DNA of 64,000 nucleotides. Origin: Sporosarcina sp. Marseille-Q4063. Lineage in GTDB: Bacteria; Bacillota; Bacilli; Bacillales_A; Planococcaceae. Location: assembly GCF_018309085.1 (NCBI RefSeq), contig NZ_CP070502.1:3591001-3655000 (forward strand), read 5' to 3'. Below are positions 29,010 through 37,296 of this stretch, piece by piece (the first letter of the stretch is position 1; each line of letters opens with the position of its first letter). Below the pieces are notes generated by a model. That model saw only the letters and a program-made list of their open reading frames with translations. It was not told where the DNA came from and made no database searches. The translations under genes were made by a program, and so were the position numbers.

Positions 29010-30383
29010 ATGGTTGGAAAAATCGAGAACGAAGAAGAAGTTATTTACGATGAGGAAAAACTGATTGAAGCCCTGGAAAACAAAGATATTGAATCATTTC
29101 GTTCTGGTTTCCTAGTGCTCCACCCTTATGACCGAGCAACGTTTTACAAAAAAGTGGATACAGAAGTAAGGAAAATAATTTATTATTATTTATCTCCAAA
29201 AGAACTTGCGGAGATTTTTGAGTTAAGTGAAATTGATGATGAAGATTATAAAAAGTTCCTTTCAGAGATGGACACGACGTATGCCGCTGACATGTTTTCT
29301 CATATGTTTGTGGATAACGCGGTAGATGTCTTAAACGAACTTGATAAAGCACAAGTCGTCAGCTACTTAACATTGATGAACCAAGAAGCAGCAAACGAAA
29401 TTAAGGCTCTATTGCATTATGAAGAATATACAGCCGGTTCAATAATGACGACAGAATACGTGGTGATTCCGCAAAATTCGACTGTAAGGTCAGCGATGAC
29501 AATTTTACGGAATGCAGCGCCTGACGCTGAAACAATCTATTACATATTTGTGGTGGATGAAAGTGAAAAACTAACAGGCGTTGTTTCACTTCGTGATTTA
29601 ATCATCGCGCATGAGGACACTTTCATTCATACGATTATGAATGATCGAGTCGTCAGTGTACTTGTTAGCGAAGATCAGGAAGATGTTGCTCGTATGATTA
29701 AGGATTATAATTTTCTTGCGGTGCCTGTCGTTGACTTCCAACAACATTTACTCGGGATTATTACAGTCGATGATATTCTAGACGTGCTCGAGGAAGAAGC
29801 ATCTGATGACTACTCCAAACTTGCAGCCGTTTCGGATATGAGTACATTTGATAAAAACTCATTATCAGCAGCAAAAAAGAGGCTTCCTTGGCTTATTATA
29901 TTATTAGTCCTCGGAATGCTAACCGCTAATTTAATAGGTGCATTTGAAGCGACGATTGAAAAAGTTGCCCTCTTGGCAGCGTTCATCCCTTTGATTGCCG
30001 GAACTGCGGGTAATAGTGGCACACAAGCACTTGCGGTAGCAGTACGCGGGATTGCAACGCGCGATATCGAAGATGAAAGCAAGTTTAAATTATTACTAAG
30101 AGAAGCTGGTACTGGACTGATGACGGGAATTGTTTGTGCCGTTTTTGTTGTCGGGCTAGTCTATATTTGGAAGCAGGAATTCCTTCTGGGACTGCTTGTC
30201 GGCGCCGCTATTTTCGTATCTATTTTCGTCGCAACAATTTCAGGTTCATTCATTCCGTTGTTCATGCACAAAATGAAGATTGATCCTGCTGTTGCATCGG
30301 GTCCATTCATTACAACATTGAATGATCTATTGAGTACACTTATTTATCTTGGGTTGGCAACTACATTTATTGCTGATTTATAA
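29010..30383 (+). CDS. mgtE: Magnesium channel MgtE
   Basis: A 457-residue Mg2+ channel. The N-domain (about 20-130) and a tandem CBS pair (about 135-260) form the cytosolic Mg2+ sensor; a plug helix leads to five transmembrane helices (about 290-457) with the signature GTAGNSGTQALAV. ATG start behind GAAAGGAAGG. Many Bacillales place it under an M-box riboswitch; here the leader looks different (see 28770-28955). Confidence 0.94.
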   Translation: MVGKIENEEEVIYDEEKLIEALENKDIESFRSGFLVLHPYDRATFYKKVDTEVRKIIYYYLSPKELAEIFELSEIDDEDYKKFLSEMDTTYAADMFSHMFVDNAVDVLNELDKAQVVSYLTLMNQEAANEIKALLHYEEYTAGSIMTTEYVVIPQNSTVRSAMTILRNAAPDAETIYYIFVVDESEKLTGVVSLRDLIIAHEDTFIHTIMNDRVVSVLVSEDQEDVARMIKDYNFLAVPVVDFQQHLLGIITVDDILDVLEEEASDDYSKLAAVSDMSTFDKNSLSAAKKRLPWLIILLVLGMLTANLIGAFEATIEKVALLAAFIPLIAGTAGNSGTQALAVAVRGIATRDIEDESKFKLLLREAGTGLMTGIVCAVFVVGLVYIWKQEFLLGLLVGAAIFVSIFVATISGSFIPLFMHKMKIDPAVASGPFITTLNDLLSTLIYLGLATTFIADL

Positions 30384-30442
30384 ATCATTTCCGTCGAAGA
30401 ACATCAAAAATAGGTAGCGCATATACTAAGTTCAAAAAGGAT

Positions 30443-30841
30443 GTGCGCATTATTTATAAAAATGAACCTTTATTATTCGTTCACGGGCCGCCGATTTACA
30501 TTCGGGTTGCCACCACGGATGAGGAAAGCACATCAGTATTTGTGCTGAATGAGGAAGAGACCGAAGAATTTATTGAGGGAGAAGAGGAAGTCCAGGAGAC
30601 AACTCGGACGAATTCAGAAGTTTTTAACAAGATTACTAGCCTTGGAAGTCCATTCCAACGGCAAGTGTACAAACCGCTTCAATTTGTATTCGAAAATGAA
30701 GTACTAAAAGGTGTTATCAATAGAATCGATGGTGAAACGCTTTTTATTGAACTTGTAGATGAGGAAGATTTAATTGTCGCGGTAGATATTAATACAATCA
30801 AAGATGTTTTATGGCGCGGGAAACCATTTCAAGAAAAATAA
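30443..30841 (+). CDS. Spore coat protein CotO-like
   Basis: A 132-residue protein. The N-terminal PLLFVHGPP resembles the start of B. subtilis CotO, and the C-terminal half (LQFVFENEVLKGVINRI onward) the conserved CotO end; the middle is a short acidic stretch where CotO is longer (about 227 residues). CotO helps assemble the outer coat. Place beside cotZ/Y supports the call. The only start candidate is GTG 30443, oddly close (two bases) to AAAAAGG. Confidence 0.62.
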   Translation: MRIIYKNEPLLFVHGPPIYIRVATTDEESTSVFVLNEEETEEFIEGEEEVQETTRTNSEVFNKITSLGSPFQRQVYKPLQFVFENEVLKGVINRIDGETLFIELVDEEDLIVAVDINTIKDVLWRGKPFQEK

Positions 30842-30879
30842 AAAAAGGCCGTTCGGAGAAATCCGTTCGGTCTTTTTTT
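30841..30879 (+). terminator. Terminator after the cotO-like gene
   Basis: AAAAAAGGCCG and CGGTCTTTTTTT arms with an inner CGGA/TCCG pairing. Confidence 0.85.
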
Positions 30880-30898
30880 GTACATAAATCAAATGACT

Positions 30899-30928
30899 GC
30901 CCGATTGAGTTTACCAATCGGACAGCCT
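30899..30928. repeat. Small palindrome downstream of cotZ/Y
   Basis: CTGCCCGATTG and CAATCGGACAG flank AGTTTAC. On the minus strand it lies past the coat gene's stop and may end that transcript, though the T-tail is weak. A related sequence, GCCCGATTGGTAAA, occurs at 28871 in the mgtE leader. Confidence 0.5.
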
Positions 30929-30948
30929 GAGCATTGCAGGTTTACCTA

Positions 30949-31539
30949 TTAATCTCTGTCACAGTCGATGAATACGTCTTTAATACATTGGACTCCACAG
31001 AAGCATTTTAAATCAACTGTAATACAAGAGTCAGTTGCTTCAAATTCTTCAACATCACATAATTTGTCAAAGTCTATTTTCCCGTTTTTCAAAATATCTA
31101 CTCGTCTTCCGTCTTCATCACGAGGCTCAAGTACTTGTAATGTCGCACAGCAGTTGTCGAAAACATTCTGTACCCGGAAAAAGACTGAGAAACAGTTATC
31201 CCGATCTCGATGCTTATCTCTTCCATGGTCAGATCCTATGCCCTCTCTGCTGCCATCTTTGCCGTGGTCTCGGTCTCTTCTTCTTCTTCTTTGACGTTTA
31301 AACATAGCTTTGAACGGATCACCATCATCTGTTAATAGCATGAAGACTCGTGTGTTAATACGACCGCGTGTCGGACTAACAAGACCGCCAAGTGGTGATA
31401 TGAAACAGTCCGTTATGCAATCATCACAATCATCATCATCCCGAACACCTTGTATTCGTTTAATAGCGCGAACTACTTCACAAATACAGTTGTCGTGATG
31501 TCGGACTCCTCTAACATCATCTTCTCTTCCACATCCCAT
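30949..31539 (-). CDS. Spore coat protein of the CotY/CotZ family with a charged insertion
   Basis: A 196-residue Cys-rich crust/outer-coat protein. The start MGCGRED, CICEVVRAI, the Cys-rich CDDCITDC, FFRVQNVFDNCCATLQVL and the terminal ITVDLKCFCGVQCI match CotY and CotZ, which self-assemble through disulfides. Between the two halves lies an insertion of about 35 residues of Arg, Asp, His, Gly and Lys not seen in the Bacillus proteins I know. ATG 31539 is eight bases after AAAGGAGG; a GTG farther up is too close. CATAAAGTA (31569-31577, minus) fits a sigma-K -10 box. Confidence 0.88.
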   Translation of the reverse strand: MGCGREDDVRGVRHHDNCICEVVRAIKRIQGVRDDDDCDDCITDCFISPLGGLVSPTRGRINTRVFMLLTDDGDPFKAMFKRQRRRRRDRDHGKDGSREGIGSDHGRDKHRDRDNCFSVFFRVQNVFDNCCATLQVLEPRDEDGRRVDILKNGKIDFDKLCDVEEFEATDSCITVDLKCFCGVQCIKDVFIDCDRD

Positions 31540-31568
31540 TAATTCCACCTCCTTTTATCAGTTCTATA

Positions 31569-31577
31569 TACTTTATG
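31569..31577 (-). promoter_or_regulatory. Possible sigma-K -10 element of the coat gene
   Basis: CATAAAGTA on the minus strand fits the sigma-K -10 consensus CATAnnnTA about 30 bases before the coat start. No good -35 AC at 16 bases is seen. Confidence 0.35.
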
Positions 31578-31622
31578 CGAAACGGATTGTTGCGACAGGG
31601 CAGACGACTATATTTGAATAAA

Positions 31623-32066
31623 ATGAGTCGATTTTTGGCATGCTATTATAAGAGGAGGCGAAGTCGTATCCGTAAATTAGTTTATTTCTTGCTACTACTA
31701 CTAGTTCTAGCAGGTTGTGTCCAAATAGAAAATGGCGTGCATATTCAAAATGACACGAATGAAGACGTTGAAAAAGCAGAAAAAGTATTTGAAGATGATG
31801 ATCGATTACTAAGTGCTATCGCTATTTTTCATGAAAAGGAAATCCTTTCGGGTGTCACGGTTAAAACATTTTCTAGATTTCATAAAGCAAAAATCGAAAA
31901 AGAGTTAACAAAAAAACTAGAGAAACTTTACGAAGACTTTGAAGTCACGGTATCAGCGGACAGTAAAATTATTCAAGAAACAAAAAAGCTTATGGAACAA
32001 GAAGATAAAGATAAGCTTCCTAAAAAGATCAAAGAATTGAAAACCTTATCGGAGGAGGAGACATGA
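31623..32066 (+). CDS. YhcN/YlaJ-type sporulation lipoprotein
   Basis: About 147 residues. A basic N-region and hydrophobic core end in the lipobox LVLAGC, after which the mature protein is a small, strongly charged domain (about 115 residues) of the YhcN/YlaJ kind, found in the spore inner membrane. Start is uncertain: ATG 31623 lacks a ribosome-binding site, while AGAGGAGG (31651-31658) would direct initiation near 31668, where the codon is ATC and the product would be an ideal lipoprotein signal. It overlaps spoVAC by four bases, so it belongs to the spoVA operon. Confidence 0.75.
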   Translation: MSRFLACYYKRRRSRIRKLVYFLLLLLVLAGCVQIENGVHIQNDTNEDVEKAEKVFEDDDRLLSAIAIFHEKEILSGVTVKTFSRFHKAKIEKELTKKLEKLYEDFEVTVSADSKIIQETKKLMEQEDKDKLPKKIKELKTLSEEET

Positions 32067-32521
32067 TGGATGAAAAGAAATACGCCGAGTTAGAGAGTAA
32101 AATATCACCGAAACCTCCGCTGGCACGAAATTTATTTACTGCATTTATAACAGGTGGAACGATTTGTTTAATCGGACAAGGTATTTCAGTATTTTATATG
32201 ACGTTTTTTGATTTCACTGAACGAACTGCAAGCAATCCGACAGTTGCGACGTTGATTTTTATAGCAATGCTGTTAACTGGGTTTGGACAGTATCGAAAAA
32301 TTGCTCAATTTGGAGGGGCTGGGTCAGCAGTCCCGATTACCGGATTCGGGAATGCTGTAATTTCTGCTGCGATTGAACATAGAAGTGAGGGGTATGTTCT
32401 TGGGGTCGGCGGGAATATGTTTAAACTTGCCGGATCGGTTATTTTATTTGGAGTTGCTTCTGCATTTATTGTGGCACTCATAAAAACAATTCTAGTAAAG
32501 TTTGGTGTGGTCTCATGGTAG
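32063..32521 (+). CDS. spoVAC: SpoVAC, spore dipicolinate channel component
   Basis: A 152-residue membrane protein with about four helices. GGAGSAVPITGFGNAVISAAIEH is close to the family signature (shared with SpoVAE). SpoVAC is a mechanosensitive part of the channel moving dipicolinic acid into the forespore and out on germination. ATG behind GGAGGAGG, overlapping the lipoprotein stop; its stop overlaps spoVAD. Confidence 0.95.
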   Translation: MMDEKKYAELESKISPKPPLARNLFTAFITGGTICLIGQGISVFYMTFFDFTERTASNPTVATLIFIAMLLTGFGQYRKIAQFGGAGSAVPITGFGNAVISAAIEHRSEGYVLGVGGNMFKLAGSVILFGVASAFIVALIKTILVKFGVVSW

Positions 32522-33516
32522 TGAAAGGACTTTTGAAATTCAGAACAAACCCAACGATTGCCGCCACGGGTGTAGTCGTTGGACCACTCGAGAAAAAAAG
32601 TCCTTTTGTTTCAGTGTTTGATAAAGTATTAGACGATGAACGAAGCGGACAGCCGACAAATGAAAAAGGACACGCAAAGTTAGTAGAAGATGCTTGCATG
32701 ATTGCATTGAGTAAAGCTGGTTTTGTGCCCGACGATGCAGATTTTCTATTAATTGGAGATTTGGTAAATCAGATGACACCTTCGAATTTTTGTGCATCCG
32801 AGTTGCAAATACCTTATGTCGGAATGTTTTCCGCATGCGCAACTTCGATTTCATCGCTTTTGACAGCCGCATTATTAACAGAATCAGGGATGTCTGCATG
32901 TTCAATTGCTGGAGCCAGCAGTCAGCATAATGCTGTTGAGCGGCAATTTCGATATCCTGTGGAATACGGCGCTCAAAAACCAGCAACAGCCCAGTGGACA
33001 GTGACCGCCGCGGGTGTTGCAGCGGTTACTCCGAATCGGACAGGTTTTCCCGCAATTGTTAGCGGAACGATAGGACGTGTCATTGACCTCGGGATGAAGG
33101 ATCCATTTAATATGGGGGCCGCTATGGCACCTGCGGCAGCGGATACATTGGAACGTCATTTAAATGGCCATGGGAGAAAAGCCAAGCATTACGATGCCAT
33201 TATAACCGGTGACTTGGGGAAAATCGGATTTGAAATTTATCAAAAGTTAATTGATAAAAAGAAAATCGAAACGACAAATAATTTACGCGATGCAGGAGCG
33301 GAGTTTTACGGAGATGATGCTGATTTTCAAGCCGGTGCAAGTGGAACTGGATGTTCTGCTGCAATTTATTTTTCAGATGTCTATGAAAAGATGATGCAAG
33401 GGAATTATAAGCGCGTACTTTTGATTGCCACTGGTTCATTATTATCGCCTTTATCGTTTCAACAAGGAGATACAATTCCGTGCATTGCGCATGCGGTTGA
33501 ATTAGAAATGAAATGA
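32515..33516 (+). CDS. spoVAD: SpoVAD, dipicolinate-binding protein
   Basis: A 333-residue thiolase-fold protein. SACATSISSLLTAA holds the Cys of the ancestral thiolase active site, and the fold seems intact, but SpoVAD is known to bind Ca-dipicolinate rather than catalyse. Exact family length. ATG overlaps the spoVAC stop (ATGGTAG), showing translational coupling. Confidence 0.95.
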   Translation: MVVKGLLKFRTNPTIAATGVVVGPLEKKSPFVSVFDKVLDDERSGQPTNEKGHAKLVEDACMIALSKAGFVPDDADFLLIGDLVNQMTPSNFCASELQIPYVGMFSACATSISSLLTAALLTESGMSACSIAGASSQHNAVERQFRYPVEYGAQKPATAQWTVTAAGVAAVTPNRTGFPAIVSGTIGRVIDLGMKDPFNMGAAMAPAAADTLERHLNGHGRKAKHYDAIITGDLGKIGFEIYQKLIDKKKIETTNNLRDAGAEFYGDDADFQAGASGTGCSAAIYFSDVYEKMMQGNYKRVLLIATGSLLSPLSFQQGDTIPCIAHAVELEMK

Positions 33517-33525
33517 GTGAATGAT

Positions 33526-33888
33526 ATGTTGTCTATATTTATTACCGCATTTGTAGTCGGAGGTCTAATTTGTGTAATCGGTCAATTATTATTTGATGTA
33601 GCAAATTTAACACCCGCACATACACTTTGCATAATGGTTGTAGCCGGCTCTATTCTCGATGGGGTGGGATGGTATGAACCTCTGATCGACTTCGCAGGTG
33701 CTGGTGCCACTGTTCCCATAACATCATTTGGGAATGCACTAACCCACGGAGCAATGGCTGAAGCGGAAAAGCATGGATTTGTCGGCGTCCTTACGGGTAT
33801 GTTTGAAGTCACGAGTTCAGGTATAAGTGCAGCAATTTTATTTGGCTTTATCGCAGCGGTTATTTTCAGACCAAAAGGCAAGGTGTAA
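33526..33888 (+). CDS. SpoVAEb, spore channel membrane protein
   Basis: A 120-residue protein with about four helices; [19 protein letters not shown] parallels SpoVAC. Third component of the spoVAC-AD-AE core. I choose ATG 33526 ([13 protein letters not shown]) because it gives the usual length; GTG 33517 directly after the spoVAD stop is the alternative and neither has a strong ribosome-binding site, suggesting coupling to spoVAD. Confidence 0.92.
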   Translation: MLSIFITAFVVGGLICVIGQLLFDVANLTPAHTLCIMVVAGSILDGVGWYEPLIDFAGAGATVPITSFGNALTHGAMAEAEKHGFVGVLTGMFEVTSSGISAAILFGFIAAVIFRPKGKV

Positions 33889-33969
33889 TCTGTTTTAGAA
33901 ATGAGTGTTGATTTCGATTTTCCCAATTAAATATTCTGTGCACTTGCCCCGTACCTCTCTTATTCCCCG

Positions 33970-33978
33970 CATACACTA
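33970..33978 (+). promoter_or_regulatory. Possible mother-cell (sigma-K/sigma-E) -10 element of yjcZ
   Basis: CATACACTA fits both CATAnnnTA (sigma-K) and CATACAnT (sigma-E) and lies 25 bases before the yjcZ ribosome-binding site. The -35 match is imperfect. Confidence 0.4.
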
Positions 33979-34002
33979 TGTAGAAGGGAAGGAGGGGTTT
34001 TT

Positions 34003-34155
34003 ATGTTTGGATGCAATCCTTACGGAGGCGGCTACGGTGTAGGCGGCTATGGTGGGGAATGTGGACGCGGAAGAGGATCGTATGGCGGTTCAACATTCGT
34101 TCTCATCGTCGTTCTCTTCATTCTACTCATCATTGTCGGCAGTAGCTTTGTATAA
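34003..34155 (+). CDS. YjcZ/SscA-family small sporulation protein
   Basis: A 50-residue protein: a Gly/Tyr-rich N-terminal half (MFGCNPYGGGYG start) followed by a single hydrophobic helix (FVLIVVLFILLIIVG). This is the YjcZ/SscA pattern; SscA helps spore coat assembly in B. subtilis. ATG behind GGGAAGGAGG. Lies between spoVA and spoVIF. Confidence 0.88.
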   Translation: MFGCNPYGGGYGVGGYGGECGRGRGSYGGSTFVLIVVLFILLIIVGSSFV

Positions 34156-34171
34156 GAAAGGGGAATAGCGG

Positions 34172-34423
34172 ATGAATGATTCATTTTTCCGGAAAATCGA
34201 ATCAAAGACAGGGGTTCCGATGGAAGAAGTATTTGCGTTAGCGAATGCAATCCAGTATGCAGATTTCAGCGATGAGCGACAAGTAAGAAAAATTATTCGA
34301 AACGTCGGTAAGCTCGCGAATAAACAAGTGTCACCGCATATGGAAGATGAACTTGTCAAATCAATAGTGAATGACGGAAAAGCAGTTAATTTTTCTGATA
34401 TCGAGAAAATGCTCGGTAGATAG
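34172..34423 (+). CDS. spoVIF: Stage VI sporulation protein F
   Basis: An 83-residue protein whose start (FFRKIESKTGVPMEEVF) and end (FSDIEKMLGR) match SpoVIF (YjcC, about 88 residues), needed late for coat assembly and spore resistance. ATG after AAAGGGG, 16 bases behind yjcZ, so probably one mother-cell transcript. Terminator follows. Confidence 0.88.
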   Translation: MNDSFFRKIESKTGVPMEEVFALANAIQYADFSDERQVRKIIRNVGKLANKQVSPHMEDELVKSIVNDGKAVNFSDIEKMLGR

Positions 34424-34454
34424 TCCGTCCTGATCGCAGGATTTACACTAAATA

Positions 34455-34509
34455 AAAAAATAGCTGAAAATCATCTGCTACGAAAGAGACGATAAATCAG
34501 CTATTTTTT
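34455..34509. terminator. Bidirectional terminator between spoVIF and yjcF
   Basis: AAAAAATAGCTGA (34455-34467) pairs with TCAGCTATTTTTT (34497-34509); serves both converging units. Confidence 0.82.
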
Positions 34510-34942
34510 ATTCTGTTATTATTTTTTCCATTGTTCGATGCGGAATGTCCGCATCCATAAATTCTGGTGAAGTAATTACATAGCCAATTTTTTCATAAAA
34601 AGGGATGGCATAGGATTGGGCGTTTAAAATGATCTTTTCGAAACTTTTAGAAGCAGCATGGTCTTCGAGTGCTTGCATGATAAGTTTTCCAAGATGTTTT
34701 CCACGGAATTCAGGAAGAATACATACGCGTTCTACTTTTCCGATTCCAGAATCGCTTTCTCTGATTCTTCCCGCTCCGATTGGTGTATTTTCAGTATAGA
34801 CGACAAAATGATCTGCCGTTTCATCAAGTTCATCAAGTTCTAGACTAAGGGGAACACCTTGTTCTTCGACGAACACTTTTCGTCTAACAGAAAACGCATC
34901 CTCCCTTTCCCCGCTAGTCGTCACGATTTTAACATCAAACAA
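34508..34942 (-). CDS. yjcF: GNAT acetyltransferase YjcF
   Basis: A 144-residue GNAT fold enzyme with the acetyl-CoA pyrophosphate loop in VCILPEFRGKHLGK. FSVRRKVFVEEQGVP and the terminal ILNAQSYAIPFYEKIGY are typical of the YjcF/ElaA-like group. The acceptor is unknown. The start is TTG 34942, ten bases after AAGGAG and two bases past the yjcG stop, so coupled with yjcG. Last gene of yjcH-yjcG-yjcF. Confidence 0.88.
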   Translation of the reverse strand: MFDVKIVTTSGEREDAFSVRRKVFVEEQGVPLSLELDELDETADHFVVYTENTPIGAGRIRESDSGIGKVERVCILPEFRGKHLGKLIMQALEDHAASKSFEKIILNAQSYAIPFYEKIGYVITSPEFMDADIPHRTMEKIITE

Positions 34943-34944
34943 AT

Positions 34945-35460
34945 TTAGTTAGCTCCTTCAAGTCGGAATGTTTCAAAGACATTCCATGATCCATTTTCCA
35001 ATTGGTATAGAAGATGAATACGGTCTATTGTTTCAGTATGATTTACGCCAATCATTTTCAATTGACCAATAATATCATCGTGTTCACCTGACGTAAGTTT
35101 TTGAGCGATTGTCACATGCGGAATAAATGCATATGGAGGTTCTTCGCCAAAGAAGTCATAATTCAAGTCTTTGTGTAAGTTCAATAATTCTTCATTTGTT
35201 TCAGCTTTAAAATAAATAGCATTTGTAATTGGGGCAAAAGTGCTTACCTTTGAAACCGTTAACTCGAATGGTCCGTGTTTATCCGTCACTTTTTTAATTT
35301 CTTTTGCTACTTCTTCAATCTCTTTGTCGTTCGCATCAAATACGCCTTTAATTGTCATGTGCGGAGTAATTTGCGCATAATGTGGGTCATATCGTTTACG
35401 ATACCCGTTTGCTAAATCTTGGAGTTCTTTCGATGGAAAAGCTACAATACCATACTTCAT
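34945..35460 (-). CDS. yjcG: 2H phosphoesterase YjcG
   Basis: A 171-residue member of the 2'-5' RNA ligase-like (2H) superfamily, with both HxT motifs (HMTIKG near residue 33 and HVTIAQ near 115). Substrate unknown; relatives act on cyclic or 2'-5' linked nucleotides. ATG start after TAGGAGG. Between yjcH and yjcF exactly as in B. subtilis. Confidence 0.9.
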   Translation of the reverse strand: MKYGIVAFPSKELQDLANGYRKRYDPHYAQITPHMTIKGVFDANDKEIEEVAKEIKKVTDKHGPFELTVSKVSTFAPITNAIYFKAETNEELLNLHKDLNYDFFGEEPPYAFIPHVTIAQKLTSGEHDDIIGQLKMIGVNHTETIDRIHLLYQLENGSWNVFETFRLEGAN

Positions 35461-35548
35461 TATGAAAACCTCCTAATAAAATTGTTGTAGATTGAAGCGC
35501 TAACAATAATTATAACAGAAGTATCCGTTAATTGTCATATATCTATTA

Positions 35549-36271
35549 TTATTGACCAAACACCATTGAGATTGCTCGACGTACGTCGGGTTGCCAGTAT
35601 TTCCAAGTGTGGTCTCCTTTGAATTCTTCATAGAAGTACGAAAACCCTTTCGATTCGACTAAATTCTTTAATTTACGATTCGGTTTCAAAAAATCTTGAA
35701 CGCCGTCCTGTTGCGTATTTACTTCCGTTTCTTCTTCCCCTATTACGTGATAAATCGAAAATGCTGCTGTGTTTTCGACAGCATTCACTTTCTCGAGCAC
35801 ATGATCATCCACATACGGAGAATGCAAGATTACCTTTCCAAAAGTATTTGGATATTTAGTAGCTGCCAACAAGGAAATTGTCGCCGCAAGTGAATCGCCG
35901 ATCAAGCCTCTACCTGCCCCTACTTGGTATGTAGGATAGTTATCGTCGATGAAAGGAACAAGTTCATGCGCTAAAAAGCGTATATAGGCTTCATGTTTAT
36001 CACCATCGGGATGATACATGCGCCGTCTTTCGCTAACGCTTTTATAAGGAACGCCAAAGAAGATAACGTCTTCGATTTCTCCCGATTCAATAAATTCATC
36101 AATCACTCTTCCGACACGGCCGTACTGTATGTAATCTTTTCCATCAGATGCAATAAGGACTGCATATTTATAAAGCGGGGTATAATTATGAGGTAAATGG
36201 ACAAGTACCTGCATCTCTTCGCCAAGCGCCTTACTCTGAATTGTAAATTCTTCAATCTTACCTTGCTTCAT
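35549..36271 (-). CDS. yjcH: Esterase-like alpha/beta hydrolase YjcH
   Basis: A 240-residue enterobactin-esterase-like alpha/beta hydrolase. LIGDSLAATISLL holds the nucleophilic Ser (GDS in place of GxSxG), a His lies in GDHTWKYWQPD and an Asp or Glu before it. Same length as B. subtilis YjcH. No signal peptide. ATG behind TAGGAGG. First gene of the leftward yjcH-G-F unit. Confidence 0.9.
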   Translation of the reverse strand: MKQGKIEEFTIQSKALGEEMQVLVHLPHNYTPLYKYAVLIASDGKDYIQYGRVGRVIDEFIESGEIEDVIFFGVPYKSVSERRRMYHPDGDKHEAYIRFLAHELVPFIDDNYPTYQVGAGRGLIGDSLAATISLLAATKYPNTFGKVILHSPYVDDHVLEKVNAVENTAAFSIYHVIGEEETEVNTQQDGVQDFLKPNRKLKNLVESKGFSYFYEEFKGDHTWKYWQPDVRRAISMVFGQ

Positions 36272-36380
36272 TTGATTTAGCCTCCTAGATTCATCTATGT
36301 TGAAATTGTAACATATTCACTTTCATTAGGTATAATGGAAGTAGTTCGAATTGACAGTCAGAAAAAAGGGGATGTATTTA

Positions 36381-36923
36381 ATGATCAAAAAAAGAAAAGT
36401 CGTCCATTCACAAGTTGTTAGAGATGCCACGTTAGCTGCATTGGCACGGCGCAGGGTAGAAATTCAAGATATTGCAGACATCGTTTACGAAATGCAGTTG
36501 CCTTATAACCCGGATTTAGATATGGCTTATTGCATTGAATCCGTTGAAAGTGTGCTCGAAAAACGCGAACTGCAACATGCTATTCTAGTCGGAATTGAAC
36601 TTGATGAGTTGGCTGAACAAGGTAAATTATCATCTCCGCTTCAAGAAATCGTTGTATCCGATGAAGGTTTGTTTGGTGTTGACGAAACAATTGCATTGGG
36701 AGCCGTCTTTACATACGGGTCAATTGCAGTAACAACGTTTGGTCATTTAGATAAAAATAAGATTGGTATTATTAATGAACTCGATACAAAAAAAGGACGC
36801 GGAGTCCATACATTCCTTGATGATCTCGTCGCAAGCATTGCGGCATCGGCAGCGTCAAGAATTGCACATAAATCAAGAGATATACAAGAAGCGAATAATT
36901 TAATTGATAAGGATTTGCCTTGA
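36381..36923 (+). CDS. YutG/PgpA-family protein (phosphatidylglycerophosphatase A-like)
   Basis: A 180-residue PgpA-family protein, soluble form. DMAYCIESVESVLEKRELQHAILVGIELDELA and a final HTFLDDLVASIAASAASRI are the family's helices; the D residues of HTFLDD are conserved. PgpA dephosphorylates phosphatidylglycerol phosphate, but this cytosolic Gram-positive branch has an uncertain role. ATG 36381 is nine bases after AAAGGGG; two earlier in-frame codons are too close or lack a site. Terminator follows. Confidence 0.82.
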   Translation: MIKKRKVVHSQVVRDATLAALARRRVEIQDIADIVYEMQLPYNPDLDMAYCIESVESVLEKRELQHAILVGIELDELAEQGKLSSPLQEIVVSDEGLFGVDETIALGAVFTYGSIAVTTFGHLDKNKIGIINELDTKKGRGVHTFLDDLVASIAASAASRIAHKSRDIQEANNLIDKDLP

Positions 36924-36945
36924 GTGTCGCACTAAAAAACTATAG

Positions 36946-36979
36946 AGTACTTGAATGAATCATATTCAAGTGCTTTTTT
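36946..36979 (+). terminator. Terminator after the yutG-like gene
   Basis: AGTACTTGAAT and ATTCAAGTGCT arms followed by a T-run. Confidence 0.82.
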
Positions 36980-37026
36980 CATTGTATATACCGATATCTA
37001 TTTCAGCCTGCCGCCCTCTGAGCGCC

Positions 37027-37121
37027 AAACGACTAAAGCCGCCGTCGAAACGACCAAAGCCCGACTCCAAACGACTAATACGACCATCGAAACGACTAAA
37101 GTGCTTCTTCAAACGACCAAA
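37027..37121 (-). repeat. 21-bp periodic repeat array 2 (five units)
   Basis: AAACGAC occurs at 37027, 37048, 37069, 37090 and 37111, exactly 21 bases apart, each followed by C/T, AA and about ten unrelated bases. It begins about 50 bases past a terminator. Listed on the minus strand because there the units read as [S/G]R[F/L] heptads. Frames through it stay open, but no ribosome-binding site supports a gene. Confidence 0.8.
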
Positions 37122-37165
37122 GTCACTAAAAACCTCCGATTTGGAGACCCATTTTTCTCGGCTAT

Positions 37166-37199
37166 TCCCGCTGGAGTCGTCGCCCTGCACTCCAATCGA
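37166..37199 (-). repeat. Truncated copy of the dispersed GC-rich repeat
   Basis: CCGCTGGAGTCGTCGCC and CACTCCAATC match one end of the repeats at 40911 and 43939; the rest of the element is missing. Confidence 0.65.
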
Positions 37200-37261
37200 C
37201 TATATATTTGTGATAATATATAAATTTTAAAAAAGAATTTAAAAAAAGTTTGTTTTAAATG

Positions 37262-37290
37262 TTTAACTTTTTTTATACGGGGTATATATT
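37262..37290 (+). promoter_or_regulatory. Promoter of the candidate structured RNA
   Basis: TTTAAC (37262-37267), 17 bases, TATATT (37285-37290), in an AT-rich stretch, with transcription expected to start near 37297. Confidence 0.5.
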
Positions 37291-37296
37291 AAGTAC

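Noticed and set aside
37027..37121. CRISPR array
   Set aside because: The conserved part is only about ten bases and the variable part about eleven; no cas genes or leader are present.
36951..37230. Protein genes on either strand through array 2, with heptad-like repeats
   Set aside because: Several frames are open at once because the repeat length is a multiple of three; none has a ribosome-binding site and the + strand frames are not shared with array 3.
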